Shown: one piece after another, positions 32,582 through 44,573 of the stretch
How positions within the stretch are numbered: position 1 is the stretch's first letter
Layout: each line of letters starts with the position of its first letter
NCBI GenBank assembly: GCA_024529925.1
Contig: JAFEUB010001062.1
Coordinates: forward strand, 707,001-771,000
Length of the DNA stretch: 64,000 nucleotides
Origin: Ophthalmolycus amberensis
Taxonomy: Eukaryota > Chordata > Actinopteri > Perciformes > Zoarcidae
Direction: 5' to 3'
Notes under the pieces: generated by a model
The model's database searches: none
What the model was told of the DNA's origin: nothing
Seen by the model: the letters and a program-made list of their open reading frames with translations, nothing else
Program-made: the position numbers and the translations under genes

Positions 32582-35129
32582 ATCACACACACACACACAT
32601 ACATACATACATCAACCTGCTGCCTTCCACAGTCCACCGTGTCTCCAGTGGCATTTCTGTTCCTGAAGTCTGCAAGTGTCCCGCACATTCTCACGGTTCA
32701 ATCCAGCCTTGCTGTGAAGGCTGTGGAGAGACGTGTCTTCTTGCTCAGCACCACATATGAAAACTTAAGGAGTGCTCATTTTCACACCACAGATCTAGTT
32801 TGTTTGCTGATGATTATAGGTGTCTTAATGGTTCCTCTTACTGGTAACTGTTGTAAGAAATAGGTATGACTAATGATGCCGGTGCAATTATTATGAATTT
32901 TACAGTTGAGTGTTAAGTAATTGGTAATGTTCATGTAAAAGAAATATATATTTTTGTACATTCTCTTATTGTTCGATGATAAAACGTGAGAATTAAGATG
33001 AGCTCCACAACAGCTTTCTGCATATACCATTGTGTGCACTGTTCGGTCCGAACTTCTGGACACAGAGAGAAATCGCCCCCCTTCCTTACTGCAGCCACGT
33101 GCTCTCAATCGCCTCCAAAACACAACAGCAGGTTTAAGTCAAATCAAATGGATTTATTATCCAAGAAGCATAAAAACAGATACAAACAGTTCCAAACCGA
33201 ATCACACTACTAATAACAAAACAAACATATATATATATTCCATGAAATGTGAGATCCAATCCGAGCCACTGGTCTGCCTCCTCGGTGGCCCGCAGAAGAT
33301 CTGAAATCCCCCAGAGCTTCAAACCCTTTGTCCCCCCAGAGTTACATTCCTCAGCTCATCGATCAGCTCATTGATTGGCTGAAGTCCAACAAGCCCCTCC
33401 TGGGCCTATGCCCCATTGTTGCTCTTTAACACCTCACCCAGCCACTTTCACACAACCCCCGCTCCAGCACATTCCTCAAACCTGATCACACAGACACTCA
33501 AACACACTACTTGGTTCAAACTCCTACAAGTAAATACACTGTATCACATAATATCCATAATTAGGAGCTTTAAAACCTAACTTTCTCACAGCACACCCTG
33601 GGTTTAAACATATGTATGTATTTTTATTCTTATCATTTTATTTCATCACTGGAGATTTGTCTTGAATTCAAACTGAAGGTGCTGCTACAGTCACAGACCC
33701 GTAAGCTACTACATTGTGTGTATTGATGTACAAATACATGTAATAGGTGTTGGTAGCACTTTTATTCTTTGATAGTATGCATATGACAGAATGGAAGATG
33801 TTTTTAAGTTGTAATTGCACAATGCATCTGAAGGGATAGAGGGATTCACTCTCTTAATCATATTACAATGTTGGAAGTTGTAATGAAGTGTTAGAGTTGA
33901 GTTGTTTTGGTGTCCTCGCTCCACCTCGTCCTACATCAGGTAGGGATGGCTCTGTTTCCAACAGCGTCTGTGCTGAAGCGTTTGCAGGAGTTGCTACGTC
34001 TGTCTATAATGATGGCTTCTCCCTCTGCGTTCGCTCTGGCCGGTTGTTTGACCGTCTGTCAGTAAGAATACGGCTCCATCTCCAGCATGTCGGCCCCTAC
34101 AGACGGGATTCAATACGTGTCCTTTGTTTTGTTGAGGCTGACTCAGATTTCATTTTCATTCTCCTCATACAAGCCACTGTCCCTCCTTGCTGCAGCGTCA
34201 GTTGTATGGTTACTGATGTAAGCACACGGCTCGTTTGTGAGTAAATACACTAGGAGATTTTTTTGCACTGTTATGGTGAACTGAATTATCTTTGAGAAGA
34301 CTGCTTTTATGCGTTATGGAAATGATGCAGCTAGCAGTGATCTGAGTCTAAAATGAAAACAGCAAATGTAGGATATGTGAGGTCACATCATTTAAACCTT
34401 ATTAGGTGGAAGGGAATCCTCACTGATCTGAGGACAGTTTGCTGAACCCCTTTGCCTCTGATGGTTTTGTTACAGGACCGACTGTATGAATCAGATGAGA
34501 AATATTACCTGCAAGAAAATAATGTCTTTGTAAAGCCTTGTTACACGATAATGCATTTTCATTGAGCTAAGTGCATTAACAGGAATTGGTAGAATTGTGG
34601 ATTTGTAAATGTGAAACGAGCGATAATGTTTAGATTTGACACATCCTCTCCACAAATACAATCTGTTACTTTGCTCGGGACCCTGTATGACTTTTCTATA
34701 TGTTTTGTTGTCATAAATCTTAGTGTACTCATTTACTCTCGCCCCTGATTCAGACGGCTGTGCTAACAGCCTAACGTGCATGTGTACAGTGTAAATGTGA
34801 AAAATACTTCTCTGGAAATGACCCTATTTAAATAAACAGCTTTCTGAAGTAAAGTGATTACTATGACATTTCTTCTGCTGGTAAGACTGTCACACATACT
34901 ATCCCTCACTTTACAGTTCAGCCGCTTTGTTTGACTACTACAACTTTAACGTTGCGTTTGAATCTTCCTTCTCATTCTCACACCCGTCACACTTTTGTTT
35001 ATTGTCAATTTACAGAACTTACAAATGCTCACATACATCCACATGCACATCCATACACAGGGATCAAAACCAATGCAAAACATGGGAATACAATGGACCA
35101 ATGAAGAATAAATGATTAAGTACAATAAA
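32582..35129 (+). other. ppm1d: Probable ppm1d 3' UTR region
   Basis: The first aataaa on the plus strand after the stop is at 34831-34836, with further ones at 35107-35112 and 35124-35129. The 3' end is therefore likely at 34.85 or 35.15 kb, and the solo LTR at 33040-33590 would lie within the UTR. A CA/CATA tract is at 32584-32612. The exact end cannot be fixed from sequence. Confidence 0.4.
33040..33590 (-). mobile_element. Solo LTR of an LTR retroelement, antisense to ppm1d
   Basis: Terminal TG...CA ends (plus-strand tgttcggtcc at the left, ctttctcaca at the right) are flanked by a 4-bp duplication gcac at 33036-33039 and 33591-33594. On the minus strand an aataaa polyadenylation signal lies at 33153-33158, about 110 bp before the end, as expected for an LTR. 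No internal gag/pol sequence is present, so it is a solo LTR left by recombination. A 4-bp target duplication fits Ty3/gypsy-like or retroviral elements. Confidence 0.8.
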
Positions 35130-35750
35130 GTGGGAGGGGGAGATTCAAATAAAAATAATTACATTGTAAAGATGTACATGTCAAAATATATGCAATATAC
35201 ACTTGATAAACATAGAGTGTGACATTGCTGCTTCGGTGTTGGTCACAAGCATCACATCTGCTTGTATTTACTATTCTTGTGTTTCTGCCACCACCGATAC
35301 AAACTACATGATTCCCATCCAACAATTATTCCACTACCTGGAACTACCATGTGTTGTATCACTCCCCACATACTTTATGATACAGTTTATATTAAAGTCT
35401 CAACACCACCACCCAATGGTCTAACCCTCCTTTGTCTTTAATTACTTGAATCTCCAAAAGTGTGAGTTTTTGGACTGTGACACTTTTTTTGTCATTACTG
35501 ACTAACTTTCAGCTTTAATTTGACTATGATTGCATCTACATCAGATACATCAATTAGGGATTCTAACTATTGTAATGTGTCATCTAACTCCCAATGTTAG
35601 GAAAGCAAAGAACCGGACAGTACAACGTACACCGATTGAAATAAAGACAGGCTGAACTCCAAAGGACACCCTGATGTGACTATTTGTATGGATGCCCTTC
35701 TCCTCCTTTGTTTATAGACGTGATCACTGGGGCTATGAGCGGCTGTTTTG
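35130..35750. other. Intergenic sequence between ppm1d and appbp2
   Basis: AT-rich with another aataaa at 35640-35645. No gene recognised. Confidence 0.5.
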
Positions 35751-36015
35751 CATCGATTACGTCACTGCGTCAGCGCTCGTGAAGTGCGTGCGTCGGGACG
35801 GTGTCGGGTCGACGAGTAACAGGAGATGAAGGAGAAAGATGGAGATGTTGCAGCGGGTTTAGAATCGTGTCGGTAAATTGGTGATAGGACACTTCTACGT
35901 AGTCTCACTCTGAAGCGAGTGTTGTATGAGGACGCGCGGAGGAAGTGCTTTCATCGCAGTGAGGTAGCGCGTGCAGGGAGAGTTGGGGAGGGTTTTTTTG
36001 GAGAGGGAAAACAAC
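35751..36015 (+). promoter_or_regulatory. appbp2: appbp2 promoter and 5' UTR region
   Basis: CpG-rich compared with its surroundings. A CRE-like ttacgtca lies at 35757-35764. If transcription starts near 35800 the leader would contain two short upstream frames, ATG 35826 (16 codons) and ATG 35926 (13 codons, ending 35967), both closed before the main start at 36016. Confidence 0.5.
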
Positions 36016-36153
36016 ATGGCTGCGGTGGAGCTCGAATGGATCCCAGAAACACTGTACAACACCGCTATCTCGGCTGTGGTGGACAACTACAGCCGATCGA
36101 GGAGGGACATCCGCTCGCTCCCAGAAAATATACAGTTTGATGTCTATTATAAG
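36016..36153 (+). CDS. appbp2: appbp2 exon 1 (residues 1-46)
   Basis: Ends VYYK with donor aag|gtaaga, phase 0. Followed by a 2.4-kb first intron. Confidence 0.96.
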
Positions 36154-39100
36154 GTAAGACTTAGCGGTCGAGATGCTCGGGTGTATCCGACAGTCACCAC
36201 ACTGTAGGAGTTTGTCATCAGCCGCTAACTGCTAACGCTAGCTACATTACGAGAACGTTAAGCTAGCTCTCGAAGACGAGAAACAGGTTTTTGTAGGTCT
36301 GGCTGACTAACTGTTAGCTTCCATTCTCCTAAAACACAACATGGCGAGTTAGTATATCTGTATAAGGTCAATGAACTGTTGTTGACAGTGAAGCCATGGA
36401 CGGCATCGATCGTGTAACAGGTTTTTGTAGGTCTGGCTGACTAACTGTTAGCTTCCATTCTCCTAAAACACAACATGGCGAGTTAGTATATCTGTATAAG
36501 GTCAATGAACGGTTGTTGACAGTGAAGCCATGGACGGCATCGATCGTGTAACTGTTAGCCGATCACACCAATGACCGTGTGACTGATCGTTACATTAACT
36601 GTTGTCATGTAACGTTAAACTAACAGCGTTTAGGAGCCTTTCTCAGACATACTTGTTACAGCACATCAGAGTTTATTAGAGCAGTTGGATGTCAATTTGC
36701 CATAACAGCAGCAATATACTGTAACTTTGAAAGCATTGATATTTGTTCTCTACATTTCATTAAATGCCACATTGAAAGAAAATGTCAAAACAGTGCTGCT
36801 TTCGAGCCATAATCAGGACTAGACATAGAAATACTGAGATCATAACGTTTGGTCTTCAGATATGGAAGATATAACTATACCTGCTTATACTTTCCTATTA
36901 TGCTCATTTATGATGTATACTGGCCACTGGACATAGATAGACAAACCTCCAGAACCAGACACCAGAATGCACCATTTATTCCTGGGACATCCAAGTGACA
37001 TCAAACTGTTTCTAACTGATCCCATTGGTGCTGTACTGTGATGGTACTGTTCACCAACGTTAGATTTAGGTAGCAACAGCAGAACCACATGAAGAGATTA
37101 CCAGATAACTGCAGCCCCAACAAAACAATTAACAGTACAACAGAAGGATGTGTAGAAGATCAAATGAATCAGTGTGACACGGATAGTTCCACCGCTGCCT
37201 GCTTCAGACCGCTACATCTGACCGAGGCTCGTCTCACTCAGCAGCTCTTCTTCAGAACAGGAAGAATAAGACTCCTGAAAATGAAGTTGGATGAAACAGG
37301 ATGTGTGCAGATATTTGTACCAGTGTTGCTACTGCAGCTGTCCTGTCTTCATTAGAGAGCGGCTCGATCCACAGCTGCAACCAACTGAGCCCAACCTTTA
37401 GCCCAACAATGATCAATAATGTTACTGTGCAGTAGTTTAGTACACAATACACTCAACTGTAAGTCACTATATTCAACGGAAAACACCCGTTACTCATTAA
37501 ATAAGGAGAGAATCGACGCCATAGCGGTGTGGTGTGAGGACAACACCTCCCGTGATCCCATGCTGCTTTACAGAAAGGAATCTGTGAAATCATACAGTAC
37601 TTTCTGTAAAATCATGTTTTAGTTCTCTTTCTACCCTAAGTTTTCCTAGTAAATTACCTTTTTGTCTGTACAAATACTATAAATGACCCTTTAAAAACAT
37701 GAACAACATAACATGCTGAATGACCTGCAGCTTTAAGGGAAAACACTTTAAGTTGTGACTGACTACTGATTTCTGTTATTTTACATGCATTATCATGAAC
37801 AGTATAAATATGTGAAATATTACCTTGCACTATATTAAACAAATCATTTAGACTCCAATACAAATATATATTATATTGCCATTACAACATAATATAAACG
37901 TAATCTTAAACTACGGTTAATTACCTGTAATTCAAGTCAAGAGGAGCGAAAACACAAACACGCTCACTCATTTCCAGCTTTTGGAGATATTTGTTTGGAA
38001 TCAGCTGCTTGTGAGTCACTGAGATTCAGTGCGAGTTCTGCTTGGAACCTTTTATCCGGATGCAGGAAGCGACACGTGCTGAGGTCAGCGCAACGAGCGA
38101 GGTGGTGCGTGACATACGGCGAGCGCAAATGAAACGGTGGAGCTGGTTCCTGGTCAGCTAGCAGCAACAGAGCACAGAGTTGTGTAAAGGACGAGAACTA
38201 CCGGTATGAGTCGGCGCTGCTCCACCCTCGTAGGATATGAGAAAAGAAACGTTGATCACTGGAACACAACTCGGTATCCACGCTGCTTTCAACAGGATCA
38301 ATCAATTCCAGAAGTATTAGTGTATACTAATGTAAATGACAAATAGGAATAACTTTTCCTTTCACAGCGTAACAGATGCGTATCACTTTTAGATGAGACA
38401 TTCTGTACGTCTCCACCGAGACGCACTTTACATGTTACTAATCTGTCCATTAATTCCAGACTCAGCATTGTGCTCCTAATGGAAGAGTCAACATGTGTAT
38501 TATTGTCAGCGCCTCACCTTCTCCCTCATCTCTGTGTCTCAGCTGTACCAGCAGGGCCGGCTCTGCCAGCTGGGGGGGGAGTTCTGTGAGCTGGAGGTGT
38601 TTGCTAAAGTACTGCGGGCTTCAGACAAAAGGTAAGGATGTAAGGAGACCATTCACCCGTCAGTCGTCCTACAGGATGCTTTTGGAGACTGGTCCCTCAC
38701 ACAGAGAGTTAACAGCAGTCTGTGCTGAAAGCTGCATTCACTAAACAGAGGGTCTGCTTTGATATCGCTTCCCTCATGTATGGACCTTACCAAATGTATC
38801 CTGTAGTAGTCATAAGTCAGAAAAATCTAAATCAAACTTCAATCAAAGGGCCACTGATGCATCATGGGTATGTGGTATATAGGATTTTATGCTTTTCATG
38901 GTCTTGTATGATGTCAAGCTGAATATCTTTGAGTTTTGGAGTGTTATTTGGACAATTCAAGATATTTGAAGATGTCTTCGTGGACCCTGAGAAATTGTAA
39001 TGTTTCACTATATTCTGAAAATCAGCACATTACCTGATAATCATGAAAACATGTTTTAGTTGCATCCCTAGTATGCTTACTTTAGCTAGCATTATTTTCT

Positions 39101-42100
39101 TTTGGAAGAATAAATTCCATGACACTGATGGTCCAGAAGTGGACTTTTGCCCACGCGGGCTGTCTAATGAGGCTTTGTTCGGCCCGGTCCATCACTCCTT
39201 TGACCTGCTTTGAACGAGCTGTTTTTGTCTGTGACTGTGCGTTGCGTTCCCTGTGCGTTCTCCTCCTGCTGGGACCTGTTGGGTTAGTTCCATCAGGGTT
39301 TGTGAAAGTATATAAATGTAACACTGGTATAAGAGCGTTGTCACTCTTCAGGTTGAGGTGTTTTACAGTGTTATCTGTGCTGTGATGGGCTGAATGAGAA
39401 CACAAAGGCAGTAGTGATCAGCATTGTTCTTCACTGATTAGCCTGATGTTTGTGATGTCTGTTCAGACTGCTGGTTCGTTCTTTTATCGGTGAAGGCTTA
39501 AATGTAACAAACCACCTATTGGTCATTACCTCATGGTTGTGCCTTCCACTGACCCGGTCCGTTCTTTGGTCTTCTCCCCTGCAGACACCTCCTGCACCAC
39601 TGCTTCCAGGCGCTGATGGACCACGGTGTGAAAGTGGCCTCAGTTCTGGCAAACTCCTTCAGCCGCCGCTGCTCCTACATTGCAGAGTCTGACGCCCACA
39701 TCAAAGAGAAGGCCATCCAGTTTGGCTTTGTGCTGGGTAAATGGGGGGGGGGGGGGGGGTCTCTGACAGTGGTGGTCATTAGATATGCACCGTCGTCAAC
39801 TGATCAGCTGTGAGCGGTGACCAGCCGATCAGTGTTATTTATCTCAATTTTTACTGGTCAAAATAAATGTGTTGCACCGGTTGTCTTCTGGGAAAGTAAA
39901 ACAGAGGTCATGTGACTGTGTGCGCTTTTGGAGAAAATAATGAATTGTCGTTGTTTTATTATGAACATAACATTTTATTAACATTTTTCAGAAGAGAAAA
40001 GTTATTCAAATGTTTGTGTATAGTTCTTAGAAAGAAAGAACGAACAGTGCATCCGTGTGTCTCTGGAGGCCCTTCATTCCTCCCACTGATGCTGTCGTAG
40101 GGCTAGCGCTGGTGAAGAACCCATCAGGGATCACACATGAGCTCAATCATCTCCAGCAGTCGATAGGAACTTTGATTACTTCAGATATAGTTAAATGTTC
40201 CACATTGATGCAGACTTGACATTACATATAAAACGGTGCCTCCACATATAATTGCTCATGATATTAAAGATGTGCACTAGCCCTGTGGGTTTATCCAATC
40301 AAGCTTCTCCAGGTTAACCATGTCCTCATTGTGTTCCCAAAGCCAGCACAGCTTCTAGAGAGGATATCTGATCTTTGATGTTATGGAATATGTCGTCCTA
40401 TTCTATAACATCTTGGTTGGACGATTGTTGAGCAGTACCTTGGCTGGCTAGCAACCCATGGCCCTCACTGCCTTTGAAAAATGAGACGTTTGTCTTGATA
40501 AGAGGAGGCAGTAGGACATGTGTGAGCGCAGTCTTCTCGTCTAAATGATCCACTTGATGTGTGTTTGGTGACCGAGCTCTACACATGACTTTCTTTCTCT
40601 TCCACAAGTAGCTGTGAGAGAAGATACCGTAGGATGTGTTAGTCCCCACATAGTTTGCGCTGCAAGATTTCATTTAGTTGAATATAGAGCATATGTTTTA
40701 ATCACTACAGGTAATACTGAACCTATCTCCCCACTGATTGGGAGACGGTGGGGCTAACCTGATGCCTCTTGATTGTAGGCGGCTTCCTGTCGGATGCAGG
40801 CTGGTATGGAGATGCAGAGAAAGTGTTTCTGTCGTGCCTGCAGCTGTGCACGCTCCACAGTGAGGTCCTCCACTGCTACCGGGCTGTGGAATGCTGCGTC
40901 AGGTCAGTCTCAAACGCTCTGGACACTTCGTGTGTGGTTGAATCTACCAAGAATTCTCCAGCCCCAGACTCGGGACGTCAGCTTCTGTTCATTTTTACCA
41001 AAAATCTGTAAATAGCAAGTTCCTTCACTTCAGCAATCTCTCCTCCATGTTTGTCCGATTTAGTGGTGCAACGCTGACCACTGTAGCTGCTGCTGTGTGT
41101 TTGTGTTTTAATATGGTATCCGTCCCATGTCATTATCGCACCCATTCAGTAATGCAGAAGTAATATGAAGAATGATCTGACTCTCACACACGGGGCTACA
41201 CATGGACACATGGTATGTAGGAGGGTCACATATGATGAGCTCGATCAATTGCTATTTTGGGTCAGATCAGACTTGTATTAAGGTTGTTAAGGCTGCAATG
41301 ATTGGAAAGATTTCACCGGGTTAACCTGATCTGCCATGCTCATATTCTAAACGGTGGCATCAAGAAGCTCCTGGGGCGGGGGGGGGGGGGGGGGGGGGGG
41401 TCTGTATGAGCGCAAATCAATGTAAATATGATTTGGGGGTGAGTTGTAGATTTGTGCTCGCGGGTATTGACATTGCAACTCAAACATGGTAAATATTGTA
41501 CTTTTTACTCGACTGCTATTCTCTGACAGCTTTTGTTCACTTTTCAGACTGTACAGACGAAGCGTGTTCATATTGTTTGAAGTACAGAAATAACCCCACA
41601 TTGTTTCTCTTTTTACAGTAAACTGGAGTCAAGTTGCTGAAATTGGTTTCCTAACTATTTTAGTTCATTAGCTATAGGTCTGTTAGAATTATTCAGATTC
41701 AAATCATGATCTGAATATTCCCTATCGTTCGTGTGTGTGTGGCTCCTTTTAGAATGTTTGACTTCATGTCGACATCCAGTGACTGAGTTTCTCTCCGCTG
41801 TGTGCACAGGCTGCTTCATGTCCGCAATGGCAACTGTAAGTACCACCTGGGGGAGGAGACCTTCAAGCTCGCTCAGTCTTACATGGACAAGCTAGCCAAA
41901 CACGGCCACCTGGCCAACAAGGCGGCGCTGTACGGCGAGCTTTGTGCCTTGCTCTTCGCCAAAAGCCACTACGACGAGGTAAACACGTCTGACCATTGTA
42001 CGCTATCAGGGCAAGTGCTTCTAATTGAAATGATTTGAATGATGGCGTGTGAGTGGTTTACAGCATCACAGAGTTGTTCCACTCCAGATGTCTTTTACCT

Positions 42101-44484
42101 GCATTTTCCAGGCGTACCGGTGGTGTATAGAGGCCATGAAGGAAATTGGTCCGGGGCTGCCTGTCAAAGTAGTGGTTGATGTCCTCCGGCAAGCCTCCAA
42201 GGTTAACTATGTCCTTCTATGTTACAAGATAATACGGAGTTATTCTTGGGATGTGTCTGCAGGACAGCAGTGTTGTAAAGAAATGTGTCGTGTTTCTGCT
42301 GCAGGCCTGCGTGGTCAAGAGGGAGTTCAGGAAAGCAGAGCAGCTGATCAAACATGCCGTGTTTCTAGCGAGGTAACCCGCTGTGTCTCATAGAGACTCT
42401 ACATTGTTCTCATTCTCTTTCTGATCCGGAGTTCTGATTCACTGTTTTGTGTCTGGCAGAGAACATTTTGGACACAAGCATCCGAAGTACTCCGATACGC
42501 TGCTAGATTATGGATTTTACTTATTAAATGTAGACAACATATGCCAATCAGTTGCTATTTACCAGGTAAGTCGTAAGGCTCCTAGTCAACTTATATGTCT
42601 TTGTTTTTGTGTAAGATTCAAAGTTCTTTCTTTTTGTTCTAATTGCAGACAGCGCTGGACATCCGACAGTCTGTGTTCGGGGGGAAGAACATCCACGTTG
42701 CCACCGCCCATGAAGACCTGGCCTACTCCTCATATGTGCACCAGTATAGCTCTGGGAAATTTGACAACGCTCTGTGAGTACAATGAATCTCACTAACTGC
42801 ACTGTTTGTACACCAGCCAGCTAATTCCATCAGACATGAGCTCCCTTGTAGATGTAGCACAAGACCATGAGTCACACTGTGCCCTTCTGTTCTGCTAGGA
42901 GTTATGTTATGCTCTGGACATGTGCCATTTCATATGTTAAAAAGCAATGTCTGTGTTTTAGACAGTGATAGATGACGGCAATCGTGTTTCTTTGTATGTT
43001 TGAATGATTCACTGACCTCTCTAACCCTGATGTGAGCTTCAAAACAGCTTGCCTCATGGGAAACGCTTGACTTTCTTGGAAGTGTTTATCCTGAGTAGAA
43101 TACAGTTCCCAGTCAAGTCTTAAGGTCATGAAATGTTTGGATCAGCTGCTGTTTGTCCCTCAGATTCCATGCGGAACGTGCCATAGACATCATAACTCAT
43201 ATTCTGCCTGAGGACCATCTGCTGCTGGCCTCCTCCAAGAGAGTCAAAGGTGAGGCGAGCTTCTGGGATTCTGCCCACTGTGTGGAGGGTACAGGGGGGT
43301 GTCAGGCAGGCATCTGTCTTAAAGCGAGGATAATGCAATGTCCCTAAGGAAAGGTCATGAGGGCTCTCCACCGATTAATATATGTCACCGCGATTAATCG
43401 CATGATTGTCCACAGTTCAGCACACATTAGTTGCAATTCATCTGTTCAAAATGTACCTTTTTAAATGAAGATTTGTCACGGATTTAACATTGTTATTAAC
43501 ATGGGAGTGGACAAATATTCTTCCTTTATGCAAAATATATTTATTATTGGAAACAAGTAATGTTCAGAAACCCTCAGATACTACACTTAGCATAAAAATA
43601 TATACTCGTATCATAAGGTCACAAACTGAAGCCCAACAGGCAACAACAGCTCCGTGTACTTTGTTTAATGTAGGGCTTTACCAAATGTCTTTTTTCACAT
43701 TATGAGCCTCTATTGATGTATTCAAATGAACCTTTGAATGTCTGCGTCCTAGTTTATGATTTCATCTCACTAAAACAAATGGGGAAAATATGATTTTGTG
43801 CCGCTGTGGTTGTATAAATGTGATTCATGGTGCCGTTAGATTGCTGATAGACCCCTCTGTGAGTACCGGGTCAGCAAGATGCTGATGTCGATGCATGCGA
43901 CCGAAGTTCCCCCTGCTGGTAACAATAATGCTAATGTCAGGTAGCCTCACTGATTGCTGAGTCGAGTCCAATAGTCAACCGCTGTAGTCTCTCCTAACTC
44001 CCCTGCTCCCTTTGCTTTATGGTCTTTACATAAGTTGTGTATATTCAAGGCTGGGCTGGATCGCGAAGGCAGTTCATATGTGCAGTCCAAATAATTGAAT
44101 GCAGACCTGCGCTAAGGCCTCCGATATATGTGGTGTTTTAACTGTTTAAACATGATATTTTAGTGTGTGTGTGTGTGTACACTGCTTGAGAAGGTAACAG
44201 TGAGGTGATGGTTAACAAAAGAATGACATAGCGCTGTGGCTCTGCTGTTCAGTCCTGGGGAGAAGTCTAATATGTGCTCGGTGTGTTTCCCTCAGCTCTT
44301 ATTCTGGAGGAAATCGCCATCGACTGTCACAATAAGGAGACAGAGGAGCGCCTTCTTCAAGAGGCTCATGACCTTCACCTCTCCTCACTGCAGCTGGCAA
44401 AGAAGGCCTTCGGAGAGTTCAACGTCCAGACTGCCAAGCACTACGGCAACCTAGGACGCCTCTACCAGTCCATGAGGAAGTTCA

Positions 44485-44573
<89 letters not shown>

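Noticed and set aside
37089..37622. 88- and 67-codon frames in appbp2 intron 1
   Set aside because: No domain or splice evidence, and intron 1 is fixed by the conserved exons on either side.
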